64,000 nucleotides of DNA from Costus lasius (lineage: Eukaryota; Streptophyta; Magnoliopsida; Zingiberales; Costaceae): the NCBI GenBank assembly GCA_027563935.2, contig CM050453.2, positions 87,704,665 to 87,768,664 of the forward strand, written 5' to 3'. Made by a program: the position numbers and the translations under genes. This document shows positions 35,798-45,770 of this stretch, in pieces. Numbering within the stretch: the first letter of the stretch is position 1; each line of letters opens with the position of its first letter. Under the pieces are notes generated by a model that ran no database searches, was not told the origin of the DNA, and saw only the letters and a list, made by a program, of their open reading frames with translations.

Positions 35798-35974
35798 CGC
35801 GAAGCCCTGTGTGGAATGAGGATCTCATCTCACTAGGAAATCTTGAATTTCTCGATTGACTTTGTGGGTTATCAATTCGATTAAAAATAGTGGGAGCCAT
35901 GGTCATTTAAAACAAGTCCAGTTTAAATGACTCGAAGTAGTACTAATCTGCTGTTTCTTAGTTGTTGTAGAACA

Positions 35975-36467
35975 ATGGCTATGAACAATAGCAGTTGGTC
36001 ACTGCAATGTACCCTGGAAAGGGATAAGTTGGTTGGATCCAACTTACTGGATTGGTATATGAACTTGAGAATCGTGCTCAAGCTCGAAAGGAAGCTTTAT
36101 GTCCTTGAGCGTCCTTTTCCTGACCCACTTCCATGCTCGGCCTCAGCGGCTGAGAGGGATAGTTATGATAAGCATCAGGTTGATACTTTGGAGGTTGCTA
36201 ACCAACATGTCACCTGAATTTAGAGGGTGATAAGAATCAAAGAGTGCCTCTGAGATTATTTTTAATCTAAGGCAGCTCTTTGATGAATTGGTTGAGCTCA
36301 ACCCTCCTAAAGTTGATATTCAGTGTGTTGAGCCGAAAGGCTTGACCAAGGAACTGGAATTAAAGATGGATATGATCAGGAATAATAGGTGCTATTCATG
36401 TGGAGGGCCACCTCACATGTTGAAGGACATGTTGCAACTTTAGAATGAGGAGAAGAAAGGCAAGGCC
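35975..36467 (+). pseudogene. Copia-B gag, internally deleted
   Basis: The ATG at 35975 opens MAMNNSSWSLQCTLERDKLVGSNLLDWYMNLRIVL, matching the copia-C gag start, but the frame stops after about 81 residues. What remains before the protease is a short out-of-frame segment and a zinc-knuckle remnant, RCYSCGGPPHMLKDM near 36390, whose final Cys is replaced. About 130 residues of the capsid present in copia-C are missing, so this gag could not make a normal particle. Confidence 0.8.
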
Positions 36468-37718
36468 TTGTCTTCATGCTCAGGTATTTATGTTACCGAA
36501 GTCAACCTCTCTACTCCTATGACATGGGTATTGGATACCGCATGTGAAGCTCATATTTGTACAAATATGCAAAGGCTCAGAAAGGGTAGATCGGTAAGGC
36601 CTAGAGAGATTGACCTACGGATAGGTAACAGTGCACAAGTTGCTGCTGTTGCTGTAGGAGTTTCTCTCCCTGCCTTTAGGACTTCAGTTAAAGCTAGACA
36701 ATTGCTATTATGTACCTTCCCTTACCAAAACATTGTATCCACTCCTTGCTTGGCAAAGAAAGGATTTAGGTTTGAAATAAAAGAGAACTTATGTTCTTTT
36801 TCTTTTGCAAACATGTTTTATGGGAAGGGTACTTTGTGCAACGGTCCGCATGTCTTGAACATGGATAGCTCTATTTGTAACATAAATAATAAAAGGACCA
36901 AACTGAGTGGTTCAGTTGGTGCTTTCCTACGGCATTGTCGATTAGCCCATATAAACAAGAATCGCATTCGACAACTCCATGAAAATGGGTTGTTAGATTC
37001 AAGTTCCTTGGAGGAATTTGATACTTGTGAACCTTGTTTATTAGGAAAAATGACAAAGGCGCCCTTCACCAAGACTGGTGAGAGGGCAGGAGGTTTATTA
37101 AATCTCATACATACTGACGTGTGTGGGCCTTTCAACAAACAAGCCAGAGGAGGGTACAACTACTTCATCGCGTTTACTGATGACTTCAGTAGATATGGTT
37201 ATGTCTATCTGATGAGACATAAGTCTGAATCCTTTGAGAAATTTAAGGAGTTTAGACATGAAGTAGAGAACCAGCTTGGTAGATCCATTAAGGCTCTTCG
37301 ATCAGATCGTGGTGGAGAGTACCTGAGCAGTGAGTTCTTTGACTATCTGAGAGAGTGTGGGATCATATCCCAACTCACTCCTCCTGGAACACCTCAATGG
37401 AATGGTGTGTCTGAAAGGAGAAATCGAACTTTGTTGAACATGGTTCGATCTATGATGAGTCATGCAACTCTACCTCCCTCATTCTGGGGACATGCACTTG
37501 AGATAGCTTCTCTAATACTGAATAATGTTCCATCTAAGAGTGTCTCAAAGATTCCATACGAGGTATGGAGTGGGAGACGCCCTAATCTCACTTTTATCAG
37601 GATCTGGGGATGTAAGACTTATGTCAAACATCAGGATTCTAGCAAGCTAGAACCTAGATCTGATAAGTGTATGTTTGTGGGGTACCCTAAGGAAACTAAG
37701 GGATTACTACTTCTATGA
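36468..37718 (+). pseudogene. Copia-B protease and integrase, open but frameshifted at the end
   Basis: A 416-codon open frame. The protease has the active site WVLDTAC. The GAG-pre-integrase zinc region includes CRLAHINKNRIRQLHENGLL and CEPCLLGK. The integrase core has the three acidic residues in HTDVCGPF, LRSDRGGEY and NGVSERRNR. It ends at a one-base insertion in GYPKETKGYYF. This is the best-preserved part of the element. Confidence 0.88.
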
Positions 37719-38093
37719 TCCCACTGAGAACAAAGTTTTTGTTCCTCGGGGTGCTGTCTTTCTAGAGAAAGAATTTCTCATGAAAGAAGCTAGTGGGAGG
37801 AAGTTTGACTTGGATGAGGTCCAAGTGCAACCACAAGACACACAGATGGAACCTGAGCCACCTGCACCGGTTGCTAGGCAACCTGAGGCTCAGACACAGG
37901 CCCTATGTAGGTCTAGGAGGATTCGTTATGCACCTGAGAGGTATGGGTCGCTGCCGACCCAACGCGACGGGATATTCATCATTAAGGATGAACCCAGAAC
38001 CTATGATGAGGCGGTCAGTGGACCAGACTCCGAGAGATGGCTTGACGCCATGCCATCCGAGATGGATTCCATGTCGGCTAACCAAGTCCAGAC
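37719..38093 (+). pseudogene. Copia-B integrase C-terminus and linker
   Basis: In the shifted frame: KVFVPRGAVFLEKEFLMKEASGRK, a Pro/Gln-rich linker, RSRRIRYAPERYGSL and DEAVSGPDSERWLDAM. These match the copia-C linker between integrase and reverse transcriptase. A further frame change near 38090 (NQVQTW for NQVWDLV) leads into the reverse transcriptase. Confidence 0.82.
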
Positions 38094-38837
38094 TTGGTTG
38101 AGCTGCCTGATGGGGTAAAACCCATAGGGTGTAAATGGATCTTCAAAAGGAAGACAGACATGGATGGCAAAATAGTTACCTATAAGGGTAGACTAGTGGC
38201 TAAAGGATTTAAACAAATCCACGGGGTGGACTATGATGAAACCTTCTCGCCAGTTGCCATGATTAAATCCATTCGGATTCTGCTTGCTATAGCTGCATAT
38301 CATGACTATGAGATATGGCAGATGGATGTGAAGACAGCGTTCCTTAACGGGAAGCTGACTGAGGATGTGTATATGTCACAACCTAATGGCTTCATCCATC
38401 CTGCAGAGGCTAATAAGGTCTGCAGGCTAAAGAGGTCCATTTATGGATTAAAACAAGCATCTCGAAGTTGGAATCTTCGATTTGATGAGGCCGTGAGAGA
38501 TTATGGCTTTATCAAAAGAGAAGATGACGCCTGTGTATACAGAAAATTCAGTGGGAGCTTGGTGATTTTTCTGGTCTTGTATGTTGATGACATACTGCTC
38601 ATCGGAAATGACATCCCTAGTCTTCAAGCTGTGAAGACATGGTTGGGGAAGTGTTTCGAGATGAAAGACTTAGGGGAGGCCGCCTATATTCTAGGTGTAA
38701 GGATCTACCGGGATAGATCCAAGAGGCTTCTGGCCCTTAGTCAAAGTACCCACATTGATAAGGTCCTAGAGAGGTTCAACTTGGAGCAATCCAAGAAAGG
38801 ATACCTTCCAGTGAGAGATGACCTTACTCTCTCATAG
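38094..38837 (+). pseudogene. Copia-B reverse transcriptase
   Basis: Open for 247 codons with GCKWIFKRKTDMDG, YKGRLVAKGF, WQMDVKTAFLNGKL, KRSIYGLKQASRSWN and the catalytic YVDDILLIG. It ends at TAG after DDLTLS. It synthesises element cDNA in a functional copy; here it has no usable upstream frame. Confidence 0.88.
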
Positions 38838-39564
38838 AGCCAGTGTCCTACAACACAGGCTGAGAGGGATAACATGAGTCGAATTCTCTATGCTTCGGCA
38901 GTGGGATCGATCATGTATGCAATGCTGTGTACTAGACCAGATGTGGCTTATGCTGTAAGCATGACCAGCCAATACCAATCCAATCCAGGTCTGCAGCACT
39001 GGGTGGCTGTAAAGTATATCCTTGAGTATCCTGAAAAGGACTAAGGATTTATTCTGTATGGTCTACGGGGACTGGAAGAGCTCAGTGTGCAGGGCTTCAC
39101 TGATGAGTCGTTCCAGTCTGATCCTGACGACTTCAGATCGCAGACCAGCTATTTGTTTAAGATGGTTGGAGGTGCTGTATGCTGGAAGAGCTTTAAGCAA
39201 TCCACCATAGCTAATTCTACAATCGAAGCTGAGTATGTGGTTGCTTCTGAGGCAGCCAATGAAGCCGTTTGGATCAGGAAGTTCTTTTCTGAACTTCAGG
39301 TGGTTCCAAGTGCAATGGATCCCATTGAGCGCTACTATGACAACAAAGGGAACTGCACATACTAAGGAACCACGGTCTCGTCGAAGGTCCAAACACATAC
39401 TCAGAAGATTTCACCTGATCAGAGAGATCATTGACAGAGGTGATGTCAAGATTAGCAGAATTGACACAGAGAGCAATCTAGCAGACCCACTGACCAAGGC
39501 TTTGGCGCAGCAGAAGCATGATGGTCGTACTAGAGATATGGGGTTGAGGTTGCTCAACCTCTAG
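38838..39564 (+). pseudogene. Copia-B RNase H, broken
   Basis: Frames in this stretch encode SIMYAMLCTRPDVAYAVSMTS, GGAVCWKSFKQSTIANSTIEAEYV and, in another frame, DVKISRIDTESNLADPLTKALAQQK. A stop near 39045, frameshifts near 39060 and 39360, and loss of the first catalytic region make it inactive. Confidence 0.8.
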
Positions 39565-39574
39565 GTCTTAGTGC

Positions 39575-39585
39575 AAGTGGGAGAT
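39575..39585 (+). promoter_or_regulatory. Copia-B polypurine tract
   Basis: AAGTGGGAGAT immediately precedes the 3' LTR, the expected plus-strand priming site. Confidence 0.85.
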
Positions 39586-41564
39586 TGTTGGTGTATATGC
39601 TCTAGGACCTAGTTTTGGTCCATCTTTGTACTACTTGACTCTGATATTCATATATCTTTCTGGCATTGTCGTTATCATTGTTTTTCTACACCTGCGATTG
39701 TGTACTTACATGATAATGTCCCTGAAGACAGATTGGATCTGTGCTCGAACTATAATCCCCAGTCGATGTACCTTAGTGGATATGGGACAGCTATGGTACT
39801 TGTGAGACTGGTATGTGGGCTGGTTAGGCACGTGGTGCTAACGCAGACACATGGGTATATCATTGGAGGATATACTGGATAGACCCGCTATGAGGCTATG
39901 ACTTGGTGTCATGAGTTATCCTCATAAGTGACAGGAGATGCATTGATCCCTTGACTTGAGGTCATTGATCACTCTATATGGTTAGGGACTTGCTTTGATA
40001 CAACCTAACACCTTGCCGTAGCTGGGAGGTCATAACGGTTGTTATTGAGCATGTCACGACCCATATGAGAAGATCAATGGACAGACATAGGATTTGCCCC
40101 TTCCCTAGGGAAGTATGATATCCATGGAGCTCCTTTATGGTTCTATGACTGAGAGTGTATGGCCATACCCAGGTGAGAACCTGTTTTAGTCATAGCCATG
40201 TGATTGGATGAAAACTAGTGGTGACACACTTGTCCAATCGGATATCAGTTCGGCAAAGAGACTGTAATGCATCTGTACCTAGTTGCGATGATGGGGATGT
40301 CGATGTCGATATCCATTCCAATGACCTGGGTAGCAGCAATGTACTGCTAGGTGCCACTCACTGCTTGTGATGACCTCTGGTCAGCACTGCCAGCGTCAGA
40401 GGAACCTACAGGGTCGCACACCTTGATACTTGAGTTCTCGTATTGATCGGGAAGCCTTATGATCGAGTTATTGGATAACTCGGATCTAATTGGGAGATTT
40501 CATCAGCGCCAATGGGCCTGATGAGATGGAAGAATATTATTGGAGCCAAACTTCATTTTTGGCAGGTTGACCCGTATTTGACCATGGTTGGTCACATTTG
40601 GATTAGGGTTGCATTGGATTGGATCCAAGTGCTTAATCAACCCATGTAATGGAGTTTGGGCTAGCTCATTATCCAATGAGGCCCAATGATAAGTTGTCAT
40701 GAAGAGGCAATAGGCTAAAAGGGTATAATGGGGAGGAAGCCAAGCCCATTGGCGCCTAAGGGGCATAATGGGGTTTGGATGGCAAATTTGCTTCATTAAG
40801 GAAGCTTTATGCGCCTAGCCCTCTCCCATTGATAGTGTGAATGCATTAAGGCATTGCTTGGGGCGCAAGGCTAGGCCTTGGCGCACAAGGCAAGGCTTGG
40901 TAGTTTATGGAAAGGTTGAATGAGGTTTATGGTAAAGTCTTGGAGACTTTCCTTACCTCAAACCTTCTCATCCAAGCCATACACTTGTCATGATCTCAAC
41001 CCTTGCCCTAACCGCCTCTAGGTCTTTATAAGTGACCCTAGCCGCCCCCTCTTGAGAGGTTACAATCCTTAGAGGCGTGACAACAAGAGGAGGGGCGAAA
41101 GCAAGGGCTTGAAGGGCGACAACACCAAGAAGTGGCACATCCTCTTCCTTCCAAGCCCTAGCCGCAAGCTTCTTCCTTCTCTCTTGATGCAAGGAACTTG
41201 ATGCTTGGTGGTTTTCTTCTCCTTCATCCTTCTTCATCTTTGGCGCATCTACCTTGGAGGTGGCGCATACTTTGAAGAAGGAGCACAAGGCTTGGATCTT
41301 CTTCCCGAGGCTAGCACCGGGGGTGGAAGAAGAGAACTCAAGAGATCCGTGTGTGTGAGACTGCAAAGGGCGCACACTTGGGCGCCTACATCGGCATCGC
41401 TCTACATTGCTCTTAAGGTATTTCCTAACTCATCGTGTCGACTCCCTTGCTTGCGATCTTCACTGGGTTTTTGGGACCGGCCTGTTTCGGGGACATTCTT
41501 CCGCTGCGAAAAATGTATGTCTATAACTCTGAAAATTGTAAAATGTCCCCGGGGTTTCCCAACA
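39586..41564 (+). repeat. Copia-B 3' LTR (1979 bp)
   Basis: Matches the 5' LTR throughout. I count about twenty to twenty-five substitutions by eye, roughly 1 percent, plus the missing 25-bp unit near 40885. Confidence 0.93.
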
Positions 41565-41569
41565 CACAA

Positions 41570-42600
41570 CATATTGGCAACTCTTTGACTTGAGTCATGT
41601 AATTAGGAACAATAGTAGTACCTTATAATATTACTATATTTTTCCAATTAATGTTTGAAAATTAATCCAATCCAAGCTACTACTTGGTACATATTGATCT
41701 AGTCTATGTATTGGTACTAGACTAGATTAGTATGTAGAAAGCAATGTGCTCTTAGACTATTTATTTTCAAAACATCATTTGGATTGGACAAACATATTTT
41801 ATAGGGTTCATCTTATAGTGGGGTAAATAGGGTAATGATGATCCATGCACCAAGTCAATGGCATGTTGGATGCCTTCTCAAGTGGTAACTCATTAGGAAG
41901 TTCCTTAATGACAACATTAGAGATCTTACTAATATGCTTTGAACTTCAATGACGGTATGTTATTGGTCTAAGAAATATTTCAACTACTACCACCATCAAT
42001 ACGATGTACAACCATGACTCGTAGAATAGGTGGTAAAAAAATGTTAGTCCTTTTTTTATTATTAGGACTTAGTTATGCTAAGAAGCACCTCATGACAGTC
42101 ATGTTAAGTTGGGTGCTAGGGTTGTCTTGTTGTATTCACTAGAATAAATTTGGCCTTATAAAATTTGGTACTCACACCTTCATTGTGGCTAGTATTCTCT
42201 TTAGGTGCCCTACCAACTAAAAGAAAAGCCTTTTCTTTTACAATCTCTACAATAGTGTTTGTGCCTTTGAATATTATACTATATGGGTCCCTTAGATGTT
42301 AATTCTACTTGACCCTTTCACATTTCTGCAAATGTGGGCATAGGGTTAGGCCAAGGGGTAGGATGAGAGAGGGTATCAATCAACATTCAAAGGGGACTAG
42401 TAAGATTAGGATAGTTGTAGATTGTGTTTAACTTCACATGCCATCGTGTAGACGACCTCAATGTCATGTTTTAACCTATCCTTGAATCGTGATAGGTTCA
42501 AATTCAAATCCTCTTGAGTGTCACAACATATTAATAACTATTTGAATTGCATCATATAATTGTGGGGGGTTGAATAATAGTATCTTATTGGATTAAGTGG
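41570..42600 (-). pseudogene. Continuation of decayed gypsy DNA beyond copia-B
   Basis: Directly continues the sequence broken at 32314. No open frame of note is seen; the composition and minus-strand fragments are compatible with gag-protease of the same dead element. The stretch 42420-42590 is a diverged copy of 32160-32314 joined to 41565-41640, showing what the site looked like before copia-B landed. Confidence 0.45.
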
Positions 42601-42841
42601 ATACCAAACTAGTATTCATATATATACACACATAATAGAGTGTGTAATAAGCAAAGTAAACAAACATGCCTAGCAACTCACTAATATATAATTAGCTTAA
42701 AATTTTGTATATGTAGTTTTTTGATTTATTGTTTTGTAATTTTAAAATTTTTCACATGCCAAAAATATTGGATTAGTGAAATGTTGGATACCAAAACAAC
42801 CATTATATCTCAAGCTAATGAAAGATGAAAAACATGACCAG

Positions 42842-43079
42842 ATGAAATCAAAGGTGAACTGCTGGATTGGAAAAAATGACTTGAAATTATCAAAGGAATT
42901 GCTTGGGGACTTCTTTACCTTCACCATGATTCTAGATTGAAAATAATATATAGAGATTTCAAAACAAGTAATACTCTACTTGACAAGGAGATGAACCCAA
43001 AAATATCAGACTTTGGGACTGCAAGAATTTTCAAGGTGGATCAAAATGCAGATAATACTAAAAGAATAGTTGGTACATA
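42842..43079 (+). pseudogene. SRLK-2 exon 5: kinase catalytic loop, broken
   Basis: Acceptor GACCAG; the sequence keeps [30 protein letters not shown] and [14 protein letters not shown] at 42877 replaces the Arg of WKKR. HRDLK has become YRDFK, which would impair catalysis even without the stop. Confidence 0.88.
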
Positions 43080-43158
43080 GTATGTTTCTTTCTATTCAAA
43101 CACATAGAAAACTTGTTATCATTTCAAAGAAATAAATATATACTATGGATGTATGCAG

Positions 43159-43309
43159 TGGATACATGTCACCAGAGTATGCCATAAATGGTCTTTTTTC
43201 ATAGAAATCTGATGTGTTCAGTTTTGGTGTTATAATGCTAGAAATTTTAAGTGGTAAGAGGAGTAGGACAATGGGTCAATCAGAACCTCACAAGAATCTT
43301 ATTCAACAG
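43159..43309 (+). pseudogene. SRLK-2 exon 6: kinase C-lobe, broken
   Basis: Encodes GYMSPEYAINGLFS, then TAG at 43202, then [19 protein letters not shown]. Splice sites are kept (ATGCAG, GTACCAAG). Confidence 0.88.
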
Positions 43310-43394
43310 GTACCAAGTGAACCTTGTCTCAATAAAATTATCATTCTTAATTTATTTTGACCATTCTAGTATGTTTTTTGTAAACTCTGCATAG

Positions 43395-43691
43395 GCATAT
43401 GAATTATGGAGGGAAGATAGATGCTTGGAACTAGTAGATGAAGCAATGGGAGAATCTTATCCCAAATCCAAAGTCAAGAGATTTATCCATGTGGCTCTAC
43501 TATGCATACAAGAAGGAAGTCATAACAGACCAACAATGGACAATGTAGCTCTTATGCTAAGAAGTGAAGACATCATGTTTCCTGAACCTGGGAGCATTGC
43601 TTTGTTCACAAAAAATACTTTTGAAACAAATTGGAGTTCCAAGAATGAAATTAGTGTAAAATTATTATTAAGGATGTTAGTTAGTTGTTAA
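43395..43691 (+). pseudogene. SRLK-2 exon 7: kinase C-lobe end, altered tail
   Basis: Encodes AYELWREDRCLELVDEAMGESYPKSKVKRFIHVALLCIQEGSHNRPTM. After NEISVK a small deletion removes the original end, and the frame continues to a new stop at 43689. Confidence 0.86.
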
Positions 43692-44635
43692 TTTACAAAG
43701 TTTACAAAATTATTACAATATGTGGTTGCTATTTTTCTTAGGATTAAATGAAAAGCATATTAATGTGGCTCATGATTATTCTAATGAAACTAATTGTCAT
43801 CCACTAGTTTACGTCTTGCGCACCTCCCTCTTGCCAACATTCATGTTTTTGTTGTGGGTACTTTTGTCTCTAAGAAATATAATAATTAATTGGGACAATT
43901 GCTATGTCAGGTGAGCCGCTTCCTAGGGCTGTCCAATCGGTTCAACCCGAATCGAACCGATTAGACTCAAACCAAAAATTTTTTTCCTAAATATTTACAA
44001 ATGAGAAAATGAATTGAATAATCTAAAAATTGTTTTAAACCGAACCAAAAATGTCGGGTTTGGTTTGGTTCAAATCGATTAAAACCAAAAAGACAAGGAG
44101 AAAAAGTCGTCAAAGACTTAGCTGCCGTTCGTTGCAAGGAAGGGAAGAAGAGCCATCGCCATGGGAGGAGATCCTCCTCTCCCTAACAAACCTCGTCCGC
44201 CACCCGTGGAGATGACGAGTCCTCTCGTCGCTCATCGTCCACTGTTGAGATGTGTGCTGCGGCTGATAGCAAGTCTCTTCACTGTATCATGCTTTCAACA
44301 AATCTTTTCTCCTCTCTATTAAATTTCTTTTCACAAATATGACAAGGACAGCTATCGCATAGCATTTATTTTGTCCTTTCTATTCAATTCCTTTTTACAA
44401 ATATAACAGGAGGTAGCTACTGCATGTCATGATGCCAAGCATTTATTTCGAATGGACTAAGACTAGAGAGGAATGGTTTGGCAGAGGTGTAGGCTGCGGC
44501 TGATACATGTACTCACGACTCAAGAGATGACAAGCATAATAGTTGCCCACTAACCAATGCCCACTCCTCCATGTGCCTGAGTGTGTATTGTGAACCACAT
44601 GCCAGAATTATTGTTGCATTTGCATAAATTCAGTT
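43692..44635. other. SRLK-2 3' flank and unassigned DNA
   Basis: The first ~170 bp match the SRLK-1 3' flank. From about 43925 to 44100 there are repeated GGTTCAA/AACCGA words (CCAATCGGTTCAACCCGAAT and TTTGGTTTGGTTCAAATCG) that resemble ends of small plant DNA transposons, but I find no matching inverted terminus. No gene is seen. Confidence 0.4.
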
Positions 44636-44728
44636 CCTGTCCATGACCCTCACGAGTCATGACCCTTTAACCATTGAGCTGCAGCTCAGATGGTTAAAGG
44701 GTCATGACTCGTGAGGGTCATGGACAGG
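44636..44728. repeat. 93-nt near-perfect palindrome
   Basis: Arms 44636-44674 and 44690-44728 are perfect 39-bp inverted repeats (CCTGTCCATGACCCTCACGA... and its complement). The 15-nt centre contains the self-complementary TGAGCTGCAGCTCA. In RNA it would be a 39-pair stem with an internally paired cap. Confidence 0.95.
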
Positions 44729-44868
44729 GAGGGGTCGAATCCCGCTGCAGACGTGAATTGTTTGGGGTAACGGGGATCCAGACCGTGGATACCTGAGGTC
44801 AGGAGGGACCTAGCCCATTGAGCCTGGACCTGTTACGGGTGATGACCCTAACAAACAAGGTGCTTTTC
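44675..44868 (+). mobile_element. Probable tRNA-related SINE, overlapping the palindrome
   Basis: GCAGCTCAGATGG at 44681 fits an RNA polymerase III A box, and GGGGTCGAATCCC at 44730 fits a B box; about 38 bp separates them, as in tRNA-derived SINEs. The unrelated body follows (GTTTGGGGTAACGGGGATCC ...) up to the copia LTR at 44869. The left arm of the palindrome is an inverted copy of the SINE head. It is not a tRNA gene because the stems do not close. The 3' limit is uncertain. Confidence 0.55.
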
Positions 44869-45745
44869 TGTTGGGAAACCCCGGGGATTTTAAAATTTTA
44901 GAAACAAGCACAGCAGAAGCAATCCCCGAAACAAGTTAGTCCCAAAAACCCAGAAGATCGAGTCATGCGAGGGAATCGACACGGTGAGTAGGAGATGATA
45001 CCTTGCAGCGAAGAAGAAGGATGCAATGTAGGCGCCCAAATGTTCGCCCTCTGCAGTCTCGCACACAGCCGATGCTCGAGTTCTCTTATTCCACGCCCGG
45101 TGCTAGCCTCGGGAAGAAGATCCACTCCTCTTGGGAGTCATCCTCAAGAACTTGCGCTACCCACACAGTGAATGCGCCAAGAGGAGTAGATGGAAGGAAG
45201 AATGCCTCCAAGGTCCAACCTTGCAGCCGCCGAAGGAGAAGGAGGAAGAGAGAAATGCCAAGCTCCAAGCTTGCGAATGAAATCTCCAAGGGAATAACCT
45301 TTTCCTCTCAACCCTCCTAGCCCTTATATAGAAATCACGGTGACCTCTAGTATTCTGAAATAAATTCAGAATTAATGTCTGCATTAAGTTCATTATTAAT
45401 TATAGAATTAAATTTAGAATTAATTATTGAATTTATACTCTGAATTAAAGTCTCATAATGACCCATTAAAACTCTGAATTAAAGTTTCATAATGGTCAAT
45501 AATAACGTGACTCTTCAAATTCAGAATTAAATTTAGATTTAAATTCAGAATTAAATTCACAATTAATCACAGAATTAAATGCAGAATTAAATACATAATT
45601 AATTCCCAGAATTAAATGCAGTATTTAATTCTCATGATTTCCATTGGGCCCAAGCGACTTACCATCATGGCCCATTGGGCTTACGGCCCATTGGGCCTCA
45701 CAGCTAATTGGGCCTCATGGGCCTTACTGCTAATATCAACCGTTG
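44869..45745 (-). repeat. Copia LTR fragment related to copia-B, minus strand
   Basis: The minus-strand end is GGTTTCCCAACA, as in copia-B, with shared GAGGCTAGCACCGGGCGTGG and GATCTTC(T/A)GGGTTTTTGGGAC phrases. It carries degenerate AGAATTAAATT repeats at 45355-45625 and a cluster of TGGGCC/GGCCCA words at 45648-45724. It is cut by Athila-3 at its upstream end. Confidence 0.75.
45355..45625 (+). repeat. Degenerate CAGAATTAAAT repeats within the copia LTR fragment
   Basis: Around a dozen partial units of (T/C)(C/T)AGAATTAA(A/T)T with short spacers, analogous in position to the ATTAGGATTCC array of the copia-A LTR. Confidence 0.75.
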
Positions 45746-45749
45746 TTCT

Positions 45750-45764
45750 CCGGCAACGGTGCCA
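45750..45764 (-). promoter_or_regulatory. Athila-3 primer binding site, tRNA-Asp
   Basis: The minus-strand TGGCACCGTTGCCGG, one base from the canonical form, lies a few bases beyond the LTR end (AAGCGTGTCA). Confidence 0.82.
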
Positions 45765-45770
45765 AAAACT

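Larger units (their letters stand above)
34333..35974 (+). other. Copia-B untranslated leader, about 1.6 kb
   Basis: Non-coding. The second half (about 35440-35830) is homologous to the copia-A leader on the other strand at about 20030-20370, including AACCTGGGC, GCCTTCGCAAGGAAACTCG and TTGGCCCTGGGCATAACGG. Two hairpins 324 nt apart bracket this conserved module, which lies upstream of gag where packaging or dimerisation signals are usually found. Confidence 0.7.
32315..41564 (+). mobile_element. Copia-B: complete Ty1/copia element with defective coding region
   Basis: Full structure: 5' LTR 32315-34318, primer site, leader, short gag, protease-integrase, reverse transcriptase, RNase H, polypurine tract, 3' LTR 39586-41564. 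It is flanked by the perfect target duplication cacaa (32310-32314 and 41565-41569). It sits inside the old gypsy remnant in SRLK-2 intron 4, in the same direction as the gene. The LTRs differ by about twenty substitutions and one 25-bp tandem unit, whereas the coding region has many lesions, so it was probably moved by proteins made by another copy. Confidence 0.93.
25000..43691 (+). pseudogene. SRLK-2: tandem paralogue of SRLK-1, pseudogene
   Basis: It has the same seven-exon plan as SRLK-1 with identical lengths for exons 2-6 (114, 146, 211, 238, 151 nt) and identical phases, so the pair arose by duplication of a complete gene. Lesions: TAA at 25546, a one-base deletion near 25583, and TAA at 26183 in exon 1; TGA at 42877 in exon 5; TAG at 43202 in exon 6; and loss of the original stop region in exon 7. 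The catalytic His of HRD is Tyr. Intron 4 spans 27539-42841 and contains several retrotransposons. The protein would be non-functional; a short lectin-only product is conceivable but not supported. Confidence 0.9.

Noticed and set aside
43925..44100. hAT- or MITE-like transposon with GGTTCAA/AACCGA words
   Set aside because: No matching terminal inverted repeat or target duplication could be found.
44681..44742. tRNA gene
   Set aside because: A and B boxes are present, but the acceptor, D and anticodon stems do not form; better explained as a SINE head.
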